Assembly (NCBI GenBank): GCA_021827445.1
Contig: JAKAVW010000008.1
Location: 1-24,501, forward strand
Source: Pseudomonadota bacterium
Lineage (GTDB): Bacteria; Pseudomonadota; Gammaproteobacteria; Acidithiobacillales; Acidithiobacillaceae
DNA: 24,501 bases
Direction of reading: 5' to 3'
Each line of letters opens with the position of its first letter. Position 1 is the first letter of the stretch. Positions 22,417-24,501 of this stretch are shown here, piece by piece. The notes under the pieces were generated by a model that was not told the origin of the DNA, did no database searches, and worked only from the letters and a program-made list of their open reading frames with translations. A program made the position numbers and the translations under genes.

Positions 22417-22549
22417 CGTCTGCGCCGCCCGCGCGATCCTTCCCCACCCTGAACGGCGAGGCTTGTCGCGCACCGGGTCAATAGGGAGGCCCCAAACCCC
22501 CATTGAAATATGGCGTTAGAGGGGATTTTACCCTCTCCAAAAAAAAATA

Positions 22550-22587
22550 CAAAATGTCCACTTTTGAGGGACATTTTGGTCTATACT
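22550..22587 (+). promoter_or_regulatory. Rightward promoter with a palindromic repressor operator
   Basis: CAAAATGTCC (22550-22559) and GGACATTTTG (22569-22578) form a perfect 10-bp inverted repeat with a 9-base spacer. A TATACT -10 follows at 22582-22587; the -35 is poor. An A-tract (22539-22547) lies just upstream and could act as an UP element. The minus-strand word ACCAAAATGTCC matches the leftward operator exactly. It precedes the rightward gene chain starting at 22627. Confidence 0.65.
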
Positions 22588-22626
22588 TCACTCACGGCCA
22601 AAGTGCTTTGCCCGTGAGGATTGAGG

Positions 22627-22824
22627 ATGAACTGCTCCACCCAGGCGCCGATCACGGTGCCCATATCATACTTCCTCGGCGAACGTGAACTGCGCGAGTC
22701 CATCGGGCGTTACCTGGGGCGCAAGATTGATCCACAAGATTTTGCCATTCGCGGATCGCATTGGTGTATCCGTGTGGGTGGTCTTTTCAAGCCAGTTACC
22801 GATTTCTTGAGGGCAACAGCATGA
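22627..22824 (+). CDS. Small early protein, 65 aa, unknown function
   Basis: It is the first gene after the rightward promoter, with ATG 22627 close behind a GAGG. The sequence (MNCSTQAPITVPISYFLGER then ELRESIGRYLGRKIDPQDFA, SHWCIRVGGLFKPVTDFL) has no recognised motif. The ATG of the next gene overlaps its stop (ATGA), so the two are coupled. The early position and repressor-controlled promoter suggest a takeover or regulatory protein, by context only. Confidence 0.6.
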   Translation: MNCSTQAPITVPISYFLGERELRESIGRYLGRKIDPQDFAIRGSHWCIRVGGLFKPVTDFLRATA

Positions 22825-23006
22825 GTCTGTTCCCTGACTGCGAGCACGCGAGCGACGCTGCGCCCTTGAAGACGTTCACACAACTGCACGACGAGTACAT
22901 GGCCATCACTGGCGAATGCCCCGCGCCACACGACTGTCCCGTCTGCGCAGAGCGCAAAGACGAGCGCACCAAGACTCTGTTGAGGGCGACGGCTACTGGA
23001 GCATAG
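22821..23006 (+). CDS. Small Cys-containing early protein, 61 aa
   Basis: The start ATG 22821 overlaps the preceding stop. The sequence MSLFPDCEHASDAAPLKTFT leads to CPAPHDCPVCAERKDERTKT. C-P-A-P-H-D-C-P-V-C could bind a metal. No family recognised. It stops with TAG, followed by the repeated TAG-AGGAG-ATG cassette. Confidence 0.55.
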   Translation: MSLFPDCEHASDAAPLKTFTQLHDEYMAITGECPAPHDCPVCAERKDERTKTLLRATATGA

Positions 23007-23011
23007 AGGAG

Positions 23012-23209
23012 ATGGCAACCATGAAAATCACCTACAAAATCGTGGAAGGGCAATTGGTCCGGTTTCAGGATGATCGGCCAGAAGAATCGATTCCGCTGAA
23101 TGGGAAACAATTGCGCACGGGCGAACGTCATTTAGCTGCATTGGATGCGTTGCCGTACATCGAGGCGCAAATGACGATTAAAAATGAGTTAAAACGTTTG
23201 TTTGAATAG
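23012..23209 (+). CDS. Small early protein, 65 aa, unknown function
   Basis: It starts at ATG 23012 by analogy with the next gene (identical TAGAGGAGATGGCAA junction). The alternative ATG 23021 has better spacing to the GGAG. The sequence (MATMKITYKIVEGQLVRFQD, then NGKQLRTGERHLAALDALPY) is a small beta-then-helix protein with no recognised domain. The base composition is more AT-rich than in the structural genes. Confidence 0.6.
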   Translation: MATMKITYKIVEGQLVRFQDDRPEESIPLNGKQLRTGERHLAALDALPYIEAQMTIKNELKRLFE

Positions 23210-23214
23210 AGGAG

Positions 23215-23463
23215 ATGGCAAAGATTGCCAGTGTCTATTTTATTGATGATACGGATCGGCCGCGAATTATGGACGTGTCTATAGCGGATATACTGGCGAA
23301 TGGTGGTGTTCACCGCGTACCCAGTGCCAGTGAGTGCAGTCCCGGCATCCAGACCCATGCTTGGGTGGCCGGTGCCTCATACTATGCTGATAATTCAGCG
23401 GTGTGGTTGATGGATTACATGTGTAGAAATTCGAGTGACACCAACCGAGGAATTGCTACATGA
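23215..23463 (+). CDS. Small early protein, 82 aa, unknown function
   Basis: ATG 23215 follows the upstream TAG by five bases with GAGGAG in between. The sequence (MAKIASVYFIDDTDRPRIMD, then ADILANGGVHRVPSASE, AVWLMDYMCRNSSDTN) has no recognised domain. Its stop overlaps the next ATG as ATGA. It belongs to the same tightly packed early chain. Confidence 0.6.
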   Translation: MAKIASVYFIDDTDRPRIMDVSIADILANGGVHRVPSASECSPGIQTHAWVAGASYYADNSAVWLMDYMCRNSSDTNRGIAT

Positions 23464-23819
23464 GTTGTCTGCCAAATGATCCCGACGAACTGAACGCGCT
23501 GTATGCCGCCGAGGTCGCCCGCATGGATCGCGTAATCGAAGCTTTGTTTCCGCGCAGTCCGCGCGCGGGTGCGCGTCCCACGCGCACACCATCCATGCCT
23601 GTCGCCGGAGCGGGTAACGCGGATATCCGGCAAGATATTCCACTTGAGGAGATTCCCGCAGACATCATAGAGGCCGCGCTGAACGTCGAGCGATTCTTCC
23701 GCTCCCGCAATATCACAGGCTGGAAACTCGCGGGATGCATGGATAGATATCCATACGAGAGCGCGCGAGCGCACAGAAAATACGCATTTGAACGCGACAG
23801 CAGTGCTACGGGAGTTTGA
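23460..23819 (+). CDS. Early protein with helical C-terminus, 119 aa, unknown function
   Basis: The ATG 23460 overlaps the preceding stop. The N-terminal helix (DELNALYAAEVARMDRVIEA) is followed by a disordered Pro/Arg linker (PRSPRAGARPTRTPSMPVAG). The C-terminus reads IPADIIEAALNVERFFRSRN, then ITGWKLAGCMDR, which could be a small helix-turn-helix. No family is recognised. Confidence 0.6.
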   Translation: MSCLPNDPDELNALYAAEVARMDRVIEALFPRSPRAGARPTRTPSMPVAGAGNADIRQDIPLEEIPADIIEAALNVERFFRSRNITGWKLAGCMDRYPYESARAHRKYAFERDSSATGV

Positions 23820-23821
23820 TT

Positions 23822-24501
23822 ATGAAGTATGAATTGATTACTACTGATTTTATCGAAACGTCCAACGGCCGCTTGTCGCGTATTCGCGCACTCGTAACTA
23901 TCCCTGGTCGCTGTGCTATGGGGGGCTTGGGCGGCTATGTGGCCTCCTCAAACAATCTTTCGCAAAGCGGCAATGCGTGGGTGTACGGCAATGCGTGGGT
24001 GTACGGCAATGCGTGGGTGTACGGCAATGCGTGGGTGTACGGCGATGCACAGGTGTCCGGCGATGCACAGGTGTCCGGCGATGCACAGGTATCCGGCAAT
24101 GGGCGGGTGTGCGGCGATGCGCGGGTATCCGGCAATGCGTGGGTGTACGGCAATGGGCGGGTGTACGGCGATGCGTGGGTGTCCGGCGATGCGTGGGTGT
24201 ACGGCAATGGGCGGGTGTACGGCGATGCGTGGGTGTCCGGCGATGCACAGGTATCCGGCAATGGGCGGGTGTACGGCGATGCGTGGGTGTACGGCAATGC
24301 GTGGGTATCCGGCGATGCGCGGGTATCCGGCGATGCGCGGGTATCCGGCGATGCGCAGATTTTATGGGTTTCAAAAGTCGGGTCCGCCAACGGAACACTG
24401 ACTGCGTATCCGAACAAAAATGGACAAATCCTAGTCACGCGCGGCTGCTTCATCGGCACGCTGCCCGAATTCAAAAAAGCCGTTAAACAAACACACAAAA
24501 A
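23822..24501 (+). CDS. Hexapeptide-repeat beta-helix phage protein, 3' end off window
   Basis: The frame is open from ATG 23822 to the right edge (226 complete codons). The N-terminus MKYELITTDFIETSNGRLSR, then RIRALVTIPG...GGLGGYVASSNNLSQSG, is the conserved cap I recall from phage GNAWVYGDA-repeat proteins. Residues 50-181 are 22 six-residue repeats of G-[ND]-A-x-V-[YS]. The C-terminal part (NGTLTAYPNKNGQILVTRGC, FIGTLPEFKKAVKQTH) matches the usual end domain of this family. A left-handed parallel beta-helix is predicted. The function is unknown. It may lie on the phage surface or act inside the cell. Confidence 0.85.
   Translation, partial: MKYELITTDFIETSNGRLSRIRALVTIPGRCAMGGLGGYVASSNNLSQSGNAWVYGNAWVYGNAWVYGNAWVYGDAQVSGDAQVSGDAQVSGNGRVCGDARVSGNAWVYGNGRVYGDAWVSGDAWVYGNGRVYGDAWVSGDAQVSGNGRVYGDAWVYGNAWVSGDARVSGDARVSGDAQILWVSKVGSANGTLTAYPNKNGQILVTRGCFIGTLPEFKKAVKQTHK
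23969..24364 (+). repeat. 22 tandem 18-bp units encoding G-[ND]-A-x-V-[YS]
   Basis: The unit is GGCAATGCGTGGGTGTAC with variants (GATGCACAG, GGGCGG, GATGCGCGG; TCC for TAC). The first four units are identical, and later units mix a few variants in blocks. No frameshift breaks the run. Because the period is a multiple of three and the units lack stops, several shadow frames are open on both strands. Confidence 0.95.

Noticed and set aside
22135..22503. Full 122-codon minus-strand gene through the omega-RNA region
   Set aside because: Only the part up to the TGTCAA terminus resembles a TnpB tail. Beyond that the frame is simply open through the guide region and repressor 3' end.
22519..22538. 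AGAGGG / CCCTCT hairpin followed by an A-tract
   Set aside because: On the plus strand the tract is A, and on the minus strand the T-tract precedes the stem, so it cannot be an intrinsic terminator in either direction.
23969..24364. CRISPR-like array
   Set aside because: Units are contiguous 18-bp coding repeats without spacers.
23916..24498. Long open frames on the minus strand and in other plus frames across the 18-bp repeats
   Set aside because: They are by-products of a stop-free repeat whose period is a multiple of three. The plus frame from 23822 has the conserved cap and end domain.

Overview
The window looks like one end of a lambdoid temperate (or formerly temperate) tailed-phage genome. 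It is either a free phage or a prophage of a Gram-negative, probably pseudomonadotal, host. Three things support this: an N4-gp56-type capsid module; a lambda-like order of repressor, replication, NinB/nin-type genes, Q-like antiterminator, tRNA, terminase and head genes; and the absence of any bacterial housekeeping gene. No integrase, att site, tape measure, holin or complete lysis cassette lies inside the window, so lifestyle and tail type stay open. The head-adaptor set without a tape measure leans towards a podovirus-like virion.

Layout. Positions 1-21722 are read leftwards (minus strand). From the divergent control region leftwards: a small early gene (21722-21495), a replication initiator with apparent iterons inside it (21494-20610), a DnaB-type helicase (20613-19258), overlapping small zinc-ribbon and helical proteins, a peptide deformylase, more zinc-knuckle proteins, NinB, a Ref/HNH nuclease, a lytic-transglycosylase-like protein, a DUF1064 nuclease and a Q-like zinc-finger antiterminator (16668-16105). 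A roughly 1-kb late leader follows, with hairpins, two small genes and tRNA-Gly(UCC). Next come small conserved genes, the terminase small subunit, a terminase large subunit split into separate ATPase and nuclease reading frames, portal, scaffold, N4-gp56 major capsid protein, a terminator, two adaptor/connector proteins, a 722-residue virion protein and a long tail fibre that runs off the left edge.

Positions 21816-24501 are read rightwards: an XRE repressor, a non-coding stretch carrying a TnpB-tail/omega-RNA-like IS605-type relic, then a second operator-promoter driving a chain of tightly spaced small unknown genes. The chain ends in a beta-helix protein with 22 hexapeptide repeats that runs off the right edge. 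An identical 12-bp word marks both control regions, which suggests that one repressor governs both operons.

The observations most worth following up are the three-frame split terminase with a 32-codon micro-ORF and a duplicated stop/start junction, the TnpB-less omega-RNA relic beside the immunity gene, the shared operators, and the palindromic iterons inside the initiator gene.
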